Shown here in pieces: positions 15,293 through 24,420 of a stretch of DNA of 64,000 nt (within the stretch, counting starts at the first letter, position 1; the number at the start of each line of letters is the position of its first letter). The notes beneath the pieces are model-generated. The model was not told the DNA's origin. It did no database searches and saw only the letters and a list, made by a program, of their open reading frames with translations. The stretch comes from GCA-2746365 sp964651445 (GTDB lineage Bacteria; Pseudomonadota; Gammaproteobacteria; SZUA-229), in assembly GCA_964651445.1 (NCBI GenBank), contig CAZYYW010000002.1, positions 1 to 64,000 of the forward strand, given 5' to 3'. Position numbers and translations under genes: made by a program.

Positions 15293-15565
15293 ATGAGAAA
15301 CTCAACCTGGATTCGCCATATGCGCAAAAAACAGGGACTAAAAGGTTTTCAGCTTGCTGAGCGCATGCAGGTCAGTGCGGCAAGAATTTCGGTGCTGGAA
15401 AAAGATGAAGGTCGCGGGGCTGTTACTTTGAAGATGATGGCTCGGGCAGCAAAAGCGATGGGCTGTAAGTTCGAATATCGGATAGTACGGCAGAACGACA
15501 ACGACAATGTTGCTTCGAAAAGCAGTAAGCCGCGCTTTCGAGTGGTGCTTAGTGACAGCGATTAG
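15293..15565 (+). CDS. Small XRE-type helix-turn-helix protein, resembling mobile mystery protein A
   Basis: From the ATG at 15293 the product has 90 residues: RNSTWIRHMRKKQGLKGFQL, the helix-turn-helix QLAERMQVSAARISVLEKDE, and AVTLKMMARAAKAMGCKFEY followed by an unstructured tail. The Trp-Ile-Arg start and LEK-DE-GAVTLK-M-RAA-A-GC blocks match the MobMysA/XRE type, which often partners a Fic or toxin protein. No partner is present here, so it is an orphan regulator or antitoxin. The promoter region is very AT-rich (15230-15290). The frame runs upstream to 15221, but ATG 15293 gives the family start. Confidence 0.75.
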   Translation: MRNSTWIRHMRKKQGLKGFQLAERMQVSAARISVLEKDEGRGAVTLKMMARAAKAMGCKFEYRIVRQNDNDNVASKSSKPRFRVVLSDSD

Positions 15566-15658
15566 TGAAAAAGGTCGTGCATAAAGAAAGGTATCGGCCT
15601 GTTAGTACTCGATAAAGTAGTATAATTAAACCCTTATCTAGTCACGCTAATAATAATC

Positions 15659-17248
15659 TTGAATCAGCTACTCCAACAACGCCTATCACTGCTGGTTGCT
15701 TCCGATATTGAAGCAGCACTGGCAGAGTCCAAAATTGGTCTGGAAAAAGAGAGTCTGCGGGTGTTGCCAGAAGGCGGTATTGCACAGACATCGCATCCTG
15801 TCGCCTGGGGCTCTGCTCTGACGAATCCACAAATAACCACAGATTTTTCAGAAGCCCTAACAGAACTGGTAACACCACCCTGTGATTCGGTGACCGAGGT
15901 TATTCAGTCATTGGATGATATTCAAAATTTTATTTACCGTAGTTTAGACAATGAAATTTTATGGGCAACCAGTATGCCCTGTGTGGTTTCCGGTGAAACC
16001 AGTATTCCTTTGGCGCATTATGGTTCGTCCAATGCTGCGCAGATGAAAACAGTCTATCGCTGTGGTTTGGGTTTGCGTTACGGTCGTTCCATGCAGGTGA
16101 TTGCTGGCGTGCATTTTAACTATTCATTTTCGGATGCCTTTTGGTCGCGTTACCAGCAGTTGCTGAAAAATAATGAACCGATACAGGATTTTATCTCCGA
16201 TCAATACATGGCACTGGTGAGAAATTTATTGCGTTATGGCTGGTTGGTGCCGTACTTGTTTGGTGCGTCGCCAGCCGTTTGTAAATCATTTTTAAACGGC
16301 CAGCGCACAATGTTGCAATCATTTAACGACAATACTTATTTCGAACCTTATGCGACATCCTTACGTCTGGGTGATATTGGTTACCAGAATAATAAAGAAG
16401 ATTTAGCCGGCATAAAGGCGTGCTACGATTCACTGGACGCCTATGTTGAAAGCATGCAGTGCGCGATCAATACACCGTGTACGGCGTACCAAGAAATAGG
16501 CGTAAAAGACAATGGCGAGTACCAACAATTAAATGCCAATATCCTGCAAATTGAAAATGAATACTACAGTACCGTCAGGCCAAAACAAATTTTGCTGGAG
16601 GATGAAAAACCATCAACAGCATTGCGAAAAAGAGGCATCGCTTATATTGAACTGCGCTCACTAGATGTTAATGCCTTTGACCCGCATGGTATCAATTCAG
16701 AGCAGCTACATTTTCTTGAAGTCTTCATGTTATTTTGTTTGTTGGAACACAGCCCTGCTTTGACCTCAGCAGAGGTGACGGCCATTGATGAAAATCTACT
16801 ACTGGTTGCGCATCAAGGCAGAAGCCCCGGCCTTGATTTACAACGCAGCGACCATCAGCAAAAACTGGAAAAAATCAGCTTGCAGGACTGGGCCAGTGAG
16901 TTATGTAATAAAATGCGCCCCGTTGCCAGTTTGCTCGACCGAGCTAATTACTGTGAAAATTATTTTTCCAGTGTAAAGTCTCAAATTGCCAGTGTGTTCG
17001 ACCCGGAGCTGACGCCTTCTGCAAGAATGCTGGCAGAGATGGAAGAAAATGATGAAGGTTTCTTCCATCATGCACAAAGAATGTCCAAGCATCACTACCA
17101 GTATTACCGGACGCATGATTTACCTGAAAAAAAGATTAAATTTTTTGAAGACATGGCGGCTGAATCATTGGCTAAACAACAACAAATTGAAGCTGATAGC
17201 ACTATTAGTTTCGATGAATACTTACAGAATTACTTTAGTGGAGAGTAA
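15659..17248 (+). CDS. gshA: Glutamate-cysteine ligase
   Basis: First enzyme of glutathione synthesis, joining L-Glu and L-Cys with ATP. The 529-residue length fits the gammaproteobacterial class 1 enzyme. Motifs include GLEKESLRVLPEGGIAQTSH near the N-terminus (the ATP/Mg-binding Glu residues), TDFSEALTELVTPP, and LRKRGIAYIELRSLDVNAFD in the C-terminal third. The start is TTG; conserved sequence begins within 25 residues of it and I see no better ATG. A TATAAT at 15621-15626 may be the -10 element. Two small genes follow closely and may share the transcript. Confidence 0.95.
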   Translation: MNQLLQQRLSLLVASDIEAALAESKIGLEKESLRVLPEGGIAQTSHPVAWGSALTNPQITTDFSEALTELVTPPCDSVTEVIQSLDDIQNFIYRSLDNEILWATSMPCVVSGETSIPLAHYGSSNAAQMKTVYRCGLGLRYGRSMQVIAGVHFNYSFSDAFWSRYQQLLKNNEPIQDFISDQYMALVRNLLRYGWLVPYLFGASPAVCKSFLNGQRTMLQSFNDNTYFEPYATSLRLGDIGYQNNKEDLAGIKACYDSLDAYVESMQCAINTPCTAYQEIGVKDNGEYQQLNANILQIENEYYSTVRPKQILLEDEKPSTALRKRGIAYIELRSLDVNAFDPHGINSEQLHFLEVFMLFCLLEHSPALTSAEVTAIDENLLLVAHQGRSPGLDLQRSDHQQKLEKISLQDWASELCNKMRPVASLLDRANYCENYFSSVKSQIASVFDPELTPSARMLAEMEENDEGFFHHAQRMSKHHYQYYRTHDLPEKKIKFFEDMAAESLAKQQQIEADSTISFDEYLQNYFSGE

Positions 17249-17250
17249 GC

Positions 17251-17478
17251 ATGCTTAAATTTATTGATAAGATTCCATTAATACCATTGGTTGTTGTCGC
17301 GGTGTTTATGGCGCTGGCACCGTTTGTGCCCGAGCCGCATTTGCAAGAAAAGTTACGCATGTTAAGCCAAGGTGAATTACGCAAAGCTATCGACATTTTT
17401 GATTTGTTGTGGCACAGTTTCCCTATCGTTTTATTAGTGATACGCTTAGCAAGAATGAAAAAACACGGCAACTCATGA
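17251..17478 (+). CDS. Small membrane protein of unknown function
   Basis: A 75-residue protein with two hydrophobic segments (IPLIPLVVVAVFMALAPFVP and FPIVLLVIRLA) joined by a charged loop (EKLRMLSQGELRKAIDIFDL). It starts two bases after the gshA stop and overlaps the next gene by four bases, so it belongs to one transcription unit. Comparable short proteins are often labelled RND transporter in databases, which is misleading because it is far too small to be a pump. Function unknown. Confidence 0.75.
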   Translation: MLKFIDKIPLIPLVVVAVFMALAPFVPEPHLQEKLRMLSQGELRKAIDIFDLLWHSFPIVLLVIRLARMKKHGNS

Positions 17479-18167
17479 TAGTGAAAAATAGCCACTCGCT
17501 TACACGCTTGTTGCTGTTCGCTTTGTTAGCGACATTTAATTATGGCAATGCCAATGCGCAGAATATTGAAGATGCTGTAGAAGCCATGCGTTCGGGTGAC
17601 TTTGCCATCGCATATTGTATTATGCGACCCATTGCAGAACAGGGTGACGCGGATGCGCAATACAATCTTGGTTGGATGTATGTCAATGGTTACGGCTTAC
17701 GCGTAAATGATAGTCTGGCGCTGGATTGGTGGAAAAAAGCATCGCGACAAGGTCATGTCGATGCTAGTTTTTCGATTGCCATGTTATACAGTTTGGGCGA
17801 GGGTGAGGTGCGTAAAGACACCAATGCCGCAATCGACTATTACCTGAAAGCCGCCGATGCTGGCCATGAAGATGCTCTCTCAATTCTGAAATTCAAGATC
17901 GTCAGCAATGATCGATTTGTTGACGGTCGTATGCACTCCATTATTCGTGGTCGTGAGACCCAGTTTGGCATCGAACGGCAGGTGAAAACAGAAAGATTGA
18001 ATGCTCGAAGTGAACCCACGACGGAATCGAGAGTGGTGGGCAGACTATTAAAAGGTGATACGGTTCTGGAGCTTAAAAAACAGGGGCGTTGGAGTCAGGT
18101 TATTATTTTGGGTAACGAAGAGATTGAGCAAGCGGTCTGGGTTTATAATCCCTTGTTAGTCAATTAA
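17475..18167 (+). CDS. Secreted Sel1-repeat protein with C-terminal SH3-like domain
   Basis: From the ATG at 17475 (overlapping the previous stop as ATGA) the product has 230 residues. It has a signal peptide (LLLFALLATFNYGNANAQ), at least two Sel1 repeats (GDADAQYNLGWMYVNGYGL, GHVDASFSIAMLYSLGEGE, with a third partial unit) and a bacterial SH3 domain (about 155-230, RLNARSEPTTESRVVGRLLK). Sel1 solenoids mediate protein contacts, and SH3_3 domains often bind cell-wall components. An envelope-scaffold role near the lytic transglycosylase is likely but not demonstrated. Confidence 0.85.
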   Translation: MIVKNSHSLTRLLLFALLATFNYGNANAQNIEDAVEAMRSGDFAIAYCIMRPIAEQGDADAQYNLGWMYVNGYGLRVNDSLALDWWKKASRQGHVDASFSIAMLYSLGEGEVRKDTNAAIDYYLKAADAGHEDALSILKFKIVSNDRFVDGRMHSIIRGRETQFGIERQVKTERLNARSEPTTESRVVGRLLKGDTVLELKKQGRWSQVIILGNEEIEQAVWVYNPLLVN

Positions 18168-18195
18168 TAGAGCTGTCCTTTAGCCTACACACCGC

Positions 18196-18768
18196 TTAAT
18201 ATTCTCCCATCAGTTTGCGAATACGGCGGACATAACCGCGCGTTTCACTTGGTACGAATGGCTTTATATCTTCCCAGTTTTTTTTCTCAACATTGGCACG
18301 TTTAGCGGCTCTTAGAATACGACCATAGCCTGCATTATAACTGGCGAATGTTAAATACAGTTTGTCTTGCGCGGCGACTTTTTGAAACTTCCTATACAGC
18401 ATGCGATTGTAATAAATACCCGCAGCGATATTTCTCTTGTGCGCTTCCAGTTTACTAAAATGCGGATTTTTTTCATTAATTTCAGCATATGTCGCGGGCA
18501 TAATTTGCATCAGGCCTCGTGCACCAACGTGACTTTCCGCGTCGCGTAACAGGGCTGATTCGGCAATTGCCTGCGCTTTAAACCAGTGCCAATCGAATAA
18601 GGGGCCAAAGTAACGTTTGCTGTATTTTTTAAAATAGCGATCGTATCGGTCGGTCCATTTGTCTGAATGTACTGGGGGGTCAATGAAACGCGCGTGGACA
18701 CTTTGTGTATTTAGGCTTAACGCCAACGACACCGATAAAATAAAAACAGTAAAACGCATGGTTTTCAT
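18196..18768 (-). CDS. Lytic transglycosylase, SLT domain
   Basis: A 190-residue secreted enzyme that cleaves peptidoglycan glycan strands. After a signal peptide (residues 1-26) comes an SLT domain: the catalytic Glu in AQAIAESALL, GARGLMQIMPATY, NIAAGIYYNRML, and FASYNAGYGRIL. The C-terminus SETRGYVRRIRKLMG is typical of MltF/Slt35-type domains. It lacks an extra substrate-binding domain and is therefore a minimal enzyme. It converges with the Sel1-SH3 gene. Confidence 0.9.
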   Translation of the reverse strand: MKTMRFTVFILSVSLALSLNTQSVHARFIDPPVHSDKWTDRYDRYFKKYSKRYFGPLFDWHWFKAQAIAESALLRDAESHVGARGLMQIMPATYAEINEKNPHFSKLEAHKRNIAAGIYYNRMLYRKFQKVAAQDKLYLTFASYNAGYGRILRAAKRANVEKKNWEDIKPFVPSETRGYVRRIRKLMGEY

Positions 18769-18788
18769 CGAGTGATTAGTGGCGGTTA

Positions 18789-19016
18789 TTAACTTAAACC
18801 AAGACCAATGACCAGTCCCATCGATGTGCCTACACCAATGAAAATACCCATCACCATTAAACCGACCGCAACATTGCCTTTGCCTAATTCGTCACTGATG
18901 CTAAATGTAACCATCTTGTTTAGCATGGTGCAACTGAACTTCATAAAAAACAGGGTTAATAGACCGCCAAGTACAACATAAATGAAATTTAATATTATCG
19001 GTGGGATGTCAATCAT
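18789..19016 (-). CDS. DUF350-like small membrane protein
   Basis: A 75-residue protein with two membrane segments (IILNFIYVVLGGLLTLFFM and VAVGLMVMGIFIGVGTSMGLVI) and the linking ISDELGKGNVAVG, which resembles the ELxxGNxAVA motif of a single DUF350 unit. DUF350 proteins are usually two-unit membrane proteins of unknown function. This is a one-unit version. It ends about 20 bases before the lytic transglycosylase start and runs in the same direction. Confidence 0.7.
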   Translation of the reverse strand: MIDIPPIILNFIYVVLGGLLTLFFMKFSCTMLNKMVTFSISDELGKGNVAVGLMVMGIFIGVGTSMGLVIGLGLS

Positions 19017-19144
19017 AATAAAACCTGCCTACGTTATGTTGTATGTGTTTAATCGTTGTATTTGAATTCCATATTGTTGTCGCCGTCCGGTTGTTTTTTA
19101 CCGCTCACTCAGTTTCCAGTGCCTATTTTTTTCACACCATCCAC

Positions 19145-19468
19145 TTATTTTCCGCCACCAAGGCACTGCGGTGAATCGGGAGATTTGCCTTTTTTAAACC
19201 ATTCTTCCATGGTCATTGTGTGCAGCGCCAGTGCATGGATACCGCCTTCGTCGCGCTCTTTTTGCAATTCTTCCGCCAACACTTTGTTGACCAGACGATG
19301 ACGAGAAATGAGCATTTTGTCATTAAACTCGTCGCACACAATGGTCACCTTAAAATGCGATTCTGAACCTGTTGGCACATTGTGCATATGGCTTTCATTG
19401 ACCACTTCAAGGTGTTCTGGGGTAAAGGCGCTTTGCAGTTTTTGCGTGATGTTGTCTTGTATACTCAT
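19145..19468 (-). CDS. bolA: BolA family protein
   Basis: From the ATG at 19468 the product has 107 residues with the BolA class II KH-like fold: ITQKLQSAFTPEHLEVVNES, SHFKVTIVCDEFNDK, RLVNKVLAEEL, and the signature GGIHALALHTMTMEEW with its conserved His. BolA proteins bind monothiol glutaredoxins with a shared [2Fe-2S] cluster and influence iron and envelope regulation. Upstream of this methionine the frame is short and not family-like. The C-terminus ends in a short Gly/Lys tail. Confidence 0.92.
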   Translation of the reverse strand: MSIQDNITQKLQSAFTPEHLEVVNESHMHNVPTGSESHFKVTIVCDEFNDKMLISRHRLVNKVLAEELQKERDEGGIHALALHTMTMEEWFKKGKSPDSPQCLGGGK

Positions 19469-19537
19469 GTTCTCATCATAGCACAATGTCTATCCGCCCA
19501 AAACGAATTAAAAGTCACCAATTAAAACCGGTTTTGT

Positions 19538-20245
19538 TTAGTTTTCTGCTGTTTGCCAGCGTTCATCACGGTAAAACTGCAGCGGTTTGAAATTGCTTTT
19601 GTAGTGCATTTTGGCGTGGTTTTTAATCCAGTAACCAAGGTAGACATATTCCAATCCCAGACCTTTCGCATACTCAATCTGTTTGAGAACGCAGTAGGTG
19701 CCAAGGCCATCTTTTGCCATTTCTGGATCGAAAAAACTGTAAACCGCGGAGACCCCATCGCTGACAACATCGGTAACAGCAAGGGCGACCAGATGGCCAT
19801 CAAGACGATACTCCAGAAACTGAGTATGGCTCCATTTACAGTATAAAAATTGTTTGAAATCATCTTCTGTTGGGTTAGACATGGAGCCGTCAGTATGCCG
19901 TGAATTTAAGTATCGACGGTAAAGCGAAAAATATTCTTGGTTAAAACCTGCGCTAACAGCGGTGAGTTTTAGCGCATTATTTCGTTTCAAGCAACGCTTT
20001 TGTGAACGGTTGGGTTTGAATGTATGAACCGGAATGCGGCAGGCGACACAGGCCTGACATTGCTTGCAGTGGGGGCGGTAACAGTAGCTGCCGCTGCGAC
20101 GAAAGCCGTGTTGAATTAATTGATTGTAAATCGGCATAGTCAGCCGTAATTCGGGGTCTGGTACCAAATTGCAGCTTGTTCTGTCGTCATAATAACTACA
20201 AGGCGAGTCGGTGGTGGTGTAGAGCTGTAGATGCCGAGAGGTCAT
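19538..20245 (-). CDS. bpt: Aspartate/glutamate leucyltransferase (Bpt)
   Basis: A 235-residue enzyme of the bacterial N-end rule. It transfers leucine from Leu-tRNA to N-terminal Asp or Glu, marking proteins for ClpS/ClpAP. Recognised by SPCSYYDDRTSCNLVPDP near the N-terminus, the cysteine cluster YCYRPHCKQCQACVACRIPV, and the acyl-transferase half with DGHLVALAVTDV, GVSAVYSFFDPE and LGYWIKNHAKMHYKSNF. The length is normal. It is divergent from metH. Confidence 0.94.
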   Translation of the reverse strand: MTSRHLQLYTTTDSPCSYYDDRTSCNLVPDPELRLTMPIYNQLIQHGFRRSGSYCYRPHCKQCQACVACRIPVHTFKPNRSQKRCLKRNNALKLTAVSAGFNQEYFSLYRRYLNSRHTDGSMSNPTEDDFKQFLYCKWSHTQFLEYRLDGHLVALAVTDVVSDGVSAVYSFFDPEMAKDGLGTYCVLKQIEYAKGLGLEYVYLGYWIKNHAKMHYKSNFKPLQFYRDERWQTAEN

Positions 20246-20355
20246 GGTTTTAAGTTTAGCGTGAGCTGAACAAAAGGCAACGCCTACTGCTGCCTGTTAG
20301 CTACATAAATGGTCGTTGGTTATCACCATTTCAAGGCATCCTAGGCATAAAATGC

Positions 20356-20361
20356 TATAAT
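20356..20361 (+). promoter_or_regulatory. -10 element of the metH promoter
   Basis: A consensus TATAAT preceded by TGC (extended -10) lies 33 bases before the metH start codon. A -35 match at the right spacing is weak, which agrees with an extended -10 type. The 148-base gap between bpt and metH contains no B12 riboswitch core that I can see. Confidence 0.5.
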
Positions 20362-20393
20362 CGTCCGTTATTTTTTATAGTCGTTATAATATT

Positions 20394-23300
20394 ATGGCAT
20401 CAAATTCTGATCAACACTCAGCGGCACGCGAACAGCGAATCGCCCAGCTTAAGCAAGCGCTGGAACAGCGCATATTAATTCTTGATGGTGCTATGGGTAC
20501 AATGATTCAGCGCCATAAGCTGGATGAAACTGCCTATCGTGGTGAGCGTTTTGCTGACTGGCACAGCGACTTAAAAGGCAATAATGACTTGCTAGCGATT
20601 ACTCAGCCGGACATTATTCAGGGCATTCACGAAGATTATCTTAACGCTGGCGCAGATATTTTGGAGACCAATACCTTCAACTCCACGCGCGTTGCCATGG
20701 CCGATTACGACATGGAAGATATTAGTTATGATATTAATGTTGCTGCCACCGTACTGGCGCGAAAAGCAGCGGATAAAATTGGCAGCAAGGATAAGCCGCG
20801 TTATGTTGCCGGCGTATTAGGTCCGACCAACCGCACCTGTTCGATTTCGCCAGACGTGAATGACCCCAGTTTTCGAAATATCACCTTTGCTGAGCTGGCA
20901 TCTGCCTATGCCGAATCAACACGTGCGCTGATTGAAGGTGGCGCAGACATTATTCTGATTGAGACTATTTTTGATACGCTAAATGCCAAGGCAGCTATTT
21001 TTGCCGTTAAACAGGTGTTTGCCGAAGACGGTGTTGAATTGCCGATAATGATTTCAGGCACCATTACCGACCAATCGGGCCGTACTTTAACCGGCCAATT
21101 AACGGAAGCGTTTTATAACTCATTGCGCCATGCCGACCCGATTTCCATAGGCTTGAACTGCGCGTTAGGGCCAGACGATTTGCGTCAGTACGTGGAAGAA
21201 ATGTCACGCATTACCGAAGTCTATACCTCGGCGCATCCCAATGCTGGTTTGCCCAATGAAATGGGTGGTTATGATTTAGATGCCGACGATATGGCAGTAG
21301 CGATTGGTGAATGGGCAGACCGAGGTTTTCTTAATATTGTTGGTGGTTGTTGTGGCACCACGCCGGATCACATCCGCGCTTTTAGCAAAATTGTTGCCGA
21401 CAAAAAACCACGGTTAAAACCAGACTTGCCTGTGCAGTGCCGATTGTCTGGTCTGGAGCCATTCAATATTGGTGAGAATTCCTTATTTGTTAATGTTGGA
21501 GAGCGCAATAACGTCACTGGTTCGGCGATGTTCAAACGCTTAATCAAAGAAGAAAAATATGAAGAAGCGTTAAGCGTTGCCGCTGAACAAGTTGACAACG
21601 GCGCACAGATTATCGACATCAACATGGATGAAGGCATGTTGGAATCGAAAGAAGCGATGGTTAAATTTTTGAATCTGATTGCTTCAGAGCCAGACATTTC
21701 GCGTGTGCCGGTCATGATCGACTCCTCTAAATGGGACATCATCGAAGCGGGTCTGCAATGTGTGCAGGGCAAATCCATTGTTAACTCCATCTCGCTAAAA
21801 GAAGGTGAAGTAAGCTTTATCAAATATGCCCAGTTGGTGCGCCGTTACGGTGCCGCCGTTATCGTTATGGCATTCGATGAAGACGGGCAAGCCGACAGCT
21901 ATGAGCGCAAAGTTGAAATTTGCACACGCTCCTACAAAGTGCTGACCGAAGTGGTTGGTTTTCCGCCGGAAGATATTATTTTTGACCCCAATATTTTTGC
22001 CGTGGCAACCGGCATTGACGAGCACAATAATTACGCGGTCGATTTCATTGAAGCCACGCGCACCATAAAACAGACATTGCCACACGCAATGATTTCTGGC
22101 GGTGTGTCAAATGTTTCGTTTTCGTTTCGCGGCAATAATCCTGTACGTGAAGCCATTCACTCGGTTTTTTTATACCATGCAATAAAAGCCGGCATGGACA
22201 TGGGTATCGTTAATGCTAGCCAGCTAGCCGTTTACGATGATTTACCCAAAAATCTTCGTGAGGTGGTGGAAGACGTTATTCAAAACAAAGACGATCAGGG
22301 CACCGATCGCCTGCTGGATATTGCGCCACAGTTTTTCGGTGGTGGCAGCAGTGCCAAAGAAAGTAAAAAAGATTTAACGTGGCGCGAACTACCGGTAAAT
22401 AAACGTCTGTCGCATGCACTGGTAAAAGGCATCACTGAATTTATTGATGAAGATACCGAAGAAGCCCGTTTACAGGCAACGCTAACCTTGCATGTAATTG
22501 AAGGCCCGTTAATGGACGGCATGAATATTGTCGGCGATCTATTCGGTGAAGGCAAAATGTTCTTGCCGCAGGTAGTGAAGTCAGCACGGGTCATGAAAAA
22601 AGCAGTGGCTTATTTAATGCCTTACCTTGAAGCTGAAAAAGGCGGCGAGATAAAAACCAATGGCAAAATTTTAATGGCGACTGTGAAAGGTGATGTACAC
22701 GACATTGGTAAAAATATCGTCGGTGTCGTATTGCAGTGTAACAATTACGAAGTCATTGATATTGGCGTCATGGTGCCGGCAGAAAAAATTCTCAGCGAAG
22801 CGAGACAACACGATGTTGATATCATCGGCTTGTCGGGTTTAATAACGCCATCATTGGATGAGATGGCGCACATGGCGGCAGAAATGCAGCGTCTGAATAT
22901 CAAGGTTCCCTTGCTTATTGGTGGCGCGACTACATCGCGTATTCATACCGCTGTAAAAATAGATCCCAAGTATGATAATGCCGTGGTCTATGTGCCAGAT
23001 GCCTCACGCGCGGTGGGTGTGGTTGGCGATCTGCTGAGTAAAGAGCGCAAAGTCGCGTATATGAAAAACATCAAAGATGAATATGAAGAAATGCGTATTC
23101 AACGCGCAAAGCGCACCTCGAAAAGAAAAACCTTTAGCATTCAGCAAGCACGTGACAATGCCTACAAAGGTGATTGGGAAAATTACACGCCACCAAAACC
23201 TCGCTTTCTCGGCATAAAAACGTTTGAAGATTATTCACTGTCTGAATTAACCGCCTACATTGACTGGACACCCTTTTTTCACGCCTGGGAACTAGCCGGT

Positions 23301-24110
23301 AAGTACCCCAAAATTTTAAGCGATGAAGTAGTGGGTAAAGAAGCCACTACATTATTTAATGATGCAAAAGAAATGTTGCAGAAAATAGTCGATGAAAAAT
23401 GGCTGAGTGCGCGAGCCGTCATTGGCTTTTTCCCTGCCAACAGCGTGGCGGATGATATAGAAATTTACACGGACGATGAACGAACAGAAGTTCGAACCGT
23501 GTTGCATCACCTGCGCCAGCAAATGGCAAAGCCATCGGATAGACCCAATAGTTGCATCAGCGACTTTGTTGCGCCAAAAGATTCTGCCAAGCAAGATTAT
23601 GTCGGCGCATTTGCAGTGACGGCTGGCATCGGCATCGATGCGCATGTGCAGCGTTTTGAAGATGACCATGATGACTACAACAGTATTTTGCTAAAAGCAC
23701 TGGCGGATCGTCTCGCCGAAGCATTTGCAGAACGTATGCATCAACGTGTGCGCAAAGAGTTCTGGGCTTATGCTGATGATGAAGGTTGGTCCAACATCGA
23801 GTTGATTGCGGAAAAATATCAGGGTATACGTCCGGCACCGGGTTACCCTGCTTGCCCAGATCACACCGAAAAAGCGACCTTGTGGTCATTGATCGAACCG
23901 GAAAAAAATGCCGGTATCAGTATTACCGAAAGCTTCGCCATGTTGCCCACGGCGGCGGTATCGGGGTTTTATTTCTCGCATCCAGACGCGAAATATTTTG
24001 GCACCGGAAAGATACAGCGCGACCAAGTAGCAGACTACGCCAAACGCAAAGCGGATGAATTGTCGGTAACCGAGCGTTGGCTTTCACCAGTATTGGATTA
24101 CGACACATGA
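20394..24110 (+). CDS. metH: Cobalamin-dependent methionine synthase
   Basis: MetH transfers the methyl group of methyltetrahydrofolate to homocysteine through cobalamin. All four modules are present in 1238 residues. The homocysteine domain carries zinc ligands in GLNCALGP and GGCCGTTPDH. The pterin domain includes NVGERNNVTGS and MIDSSKWDIIEAGL. The cap and B12 domains contain the cobalt-ligating Asp-x-His-x2-Gly in VKGDVHDIGKNI and the later GLSGLITPSL. The S-adenosylmethionine activation domain has RPAPGYPACPDHTEK. The length is standard. The gene stands alone, with no riboswitch evident. Confidence 0.97.
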   Translation: MASNSDQHSAAREQRIAQLKQALEQRILILDGAMGTMIQRHKLDETAYRGERFADWHSDLKGNNDLLAITQPDIIQGIHEDYLNAGADILETNTFNSTRVAMADYDMEDISYDINVAATVLARKAADKIGSKDKPRYVAGVLGPTNRTCSISPDVNDPSFRNITFAELASAYAESTRALIEGGADIILIETIFDTLNAKAAIFAVKQVFAEDGVELPIMISGTITDQSGRTLTGQLTEAFYNSLRHADPISIGLNCALGPDDLRQYVEEMSRITEVYTSAHPNAGLPNEMGGYDLDADDMAVAIGEWADRGFLNIVGGCCGTTPDHIRAFSKIVADKKPRLKPDLPVQCRLSGLEPFNIGENSLFVNVGERNNVTGSAMFKRLIKEEKYEEALSVAAEQVDNGAQIIDINMDEGMLESKEAMVKFLNLIASEPDISRVPVMIDSSKWDIIEAGLQCVQGKSIVNSISLKEGEVSFIKYAQLVRRYGAAVIVMAFDEDGQADSYERKVEICTRSYKVLTEVVGFPPEDIIFDPNIFAVATGIDEHNNYAVDFIEATRTIKQTLPHAMISGGVSNVSFSFRGNNPVREAIHSVFLYHAIKAGMDMGIVNASQLAVYDDLPKNLREVVEDVIQNKDDQGTDRLLDIAPQFFGGGSSAKESKKDLTWRELPVNKRLSHALVKGITEFIDEDTEEARLQATLTLHVIEGPLMDGMNIVGDLFGEGKMFLPQVVKSARVMKKAVAYLMPYLEAEKGGEIKTNGKILMATVKGDVHDIGKNIVGVVLQCNNYEVIDIGVMVPAEKILSEARQHDVDIIGLSGLITPSLDEMAHMAAEMQRLNIKVPLLIGGATTSRIHTAVKIDPKYDNAVVYVPDASRAVGVVGDLLSKERKVAYMKNIKDEYEEMRIQRAKRTSKRKTFSIQQARDNAYKGDWENYTPPKPRFLGIKTFEDYSLSELTAYIDWTPFFHAWELAGKYPKILSDEVVGKEATTLFNDAKEMLQKIVDEKWLSARAVIGFFPANSVADDIEIYTDDERTEVRTVLHHLRQQMAKPSDRPNSCISDFVAPKDSAKQDYVGAFAVTAGIGIDAHVQRFEDDHDDYNSILLKALADRLAEAFAERMHQRVRKEFWAYADDEGWSNIELIAEKYQGIRPAPGYPACPDHTEKATLWSLIEPEKNAGISITESFAMLPTAAVSGFYFSHPDAKYFGTGKIQRDQVADYAKRKADELSVTERWLSPVLDYDT

Positions 24111-24393
24111 TAATCTGTCGGTTTGTTTAACGAGTAGTATTTTTTATATAAATGCCTGAATTCAAGTAATAAGTGCATAACCGATTGTTTTAAAGGATAA
24201 ATATAGTTGCTAGAGTCGCAGTGTTTTATTGGTGGATGTCAGAATTATTGACAGATTGAAATTTCGAGTCTTTTTTTGCAATAGCGTGCAAGCATCAACG
24301 TAAATGAATAAAACGCGATATATCGGCTATATATCAACGATTTAAGTTGCATTATTTACAGCTAGCCAGTGACTTGGCATCAAATTAATTATA
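24111..24393 (+). other. Intergenic region upstream of the small-RNA candidate, with a palindrome
   Basis: AT-rich non-coding sequence after metH. The clearest structure is the inverted repeat GATATAT-CGGCT-ATATATC at 24317-24335, about 60 bases before the -24 box of the sigma54-type promoter. That is a usual place for an enhancer-binding protein site. I see no metH terminator with a T-tract. Confidence 0.5.
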
Positions 24394-24410
24394 TTGGCAC
24401 GATTGCTGCT
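24394..24410 (+). promoter_or_regulatory. Sigma54 (RpoN) promoter candidate
   Basis: TTGGCAC-GATTG-CTGCT matches the RpoN consensus TTGGCAC-N5-TTGCT at every position except one, with the invariant GG and GC at the correct spacing. Transcription would start near 24421. A palindrome at 24317-24335 may bind the required activator. No open reading frame of convincing quality follows; a strong terminator does, at 24543-24580. Confidence 0.65.
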
Positions 24411-24420
24411 TACTATTTTA

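Noticed and set aside
20250..20393. B12 or SAM riboswitch before metH
   Set aside because: I looked for B12-box-like and SAM aptamer cores and found none; only a promoter -10 is evident.
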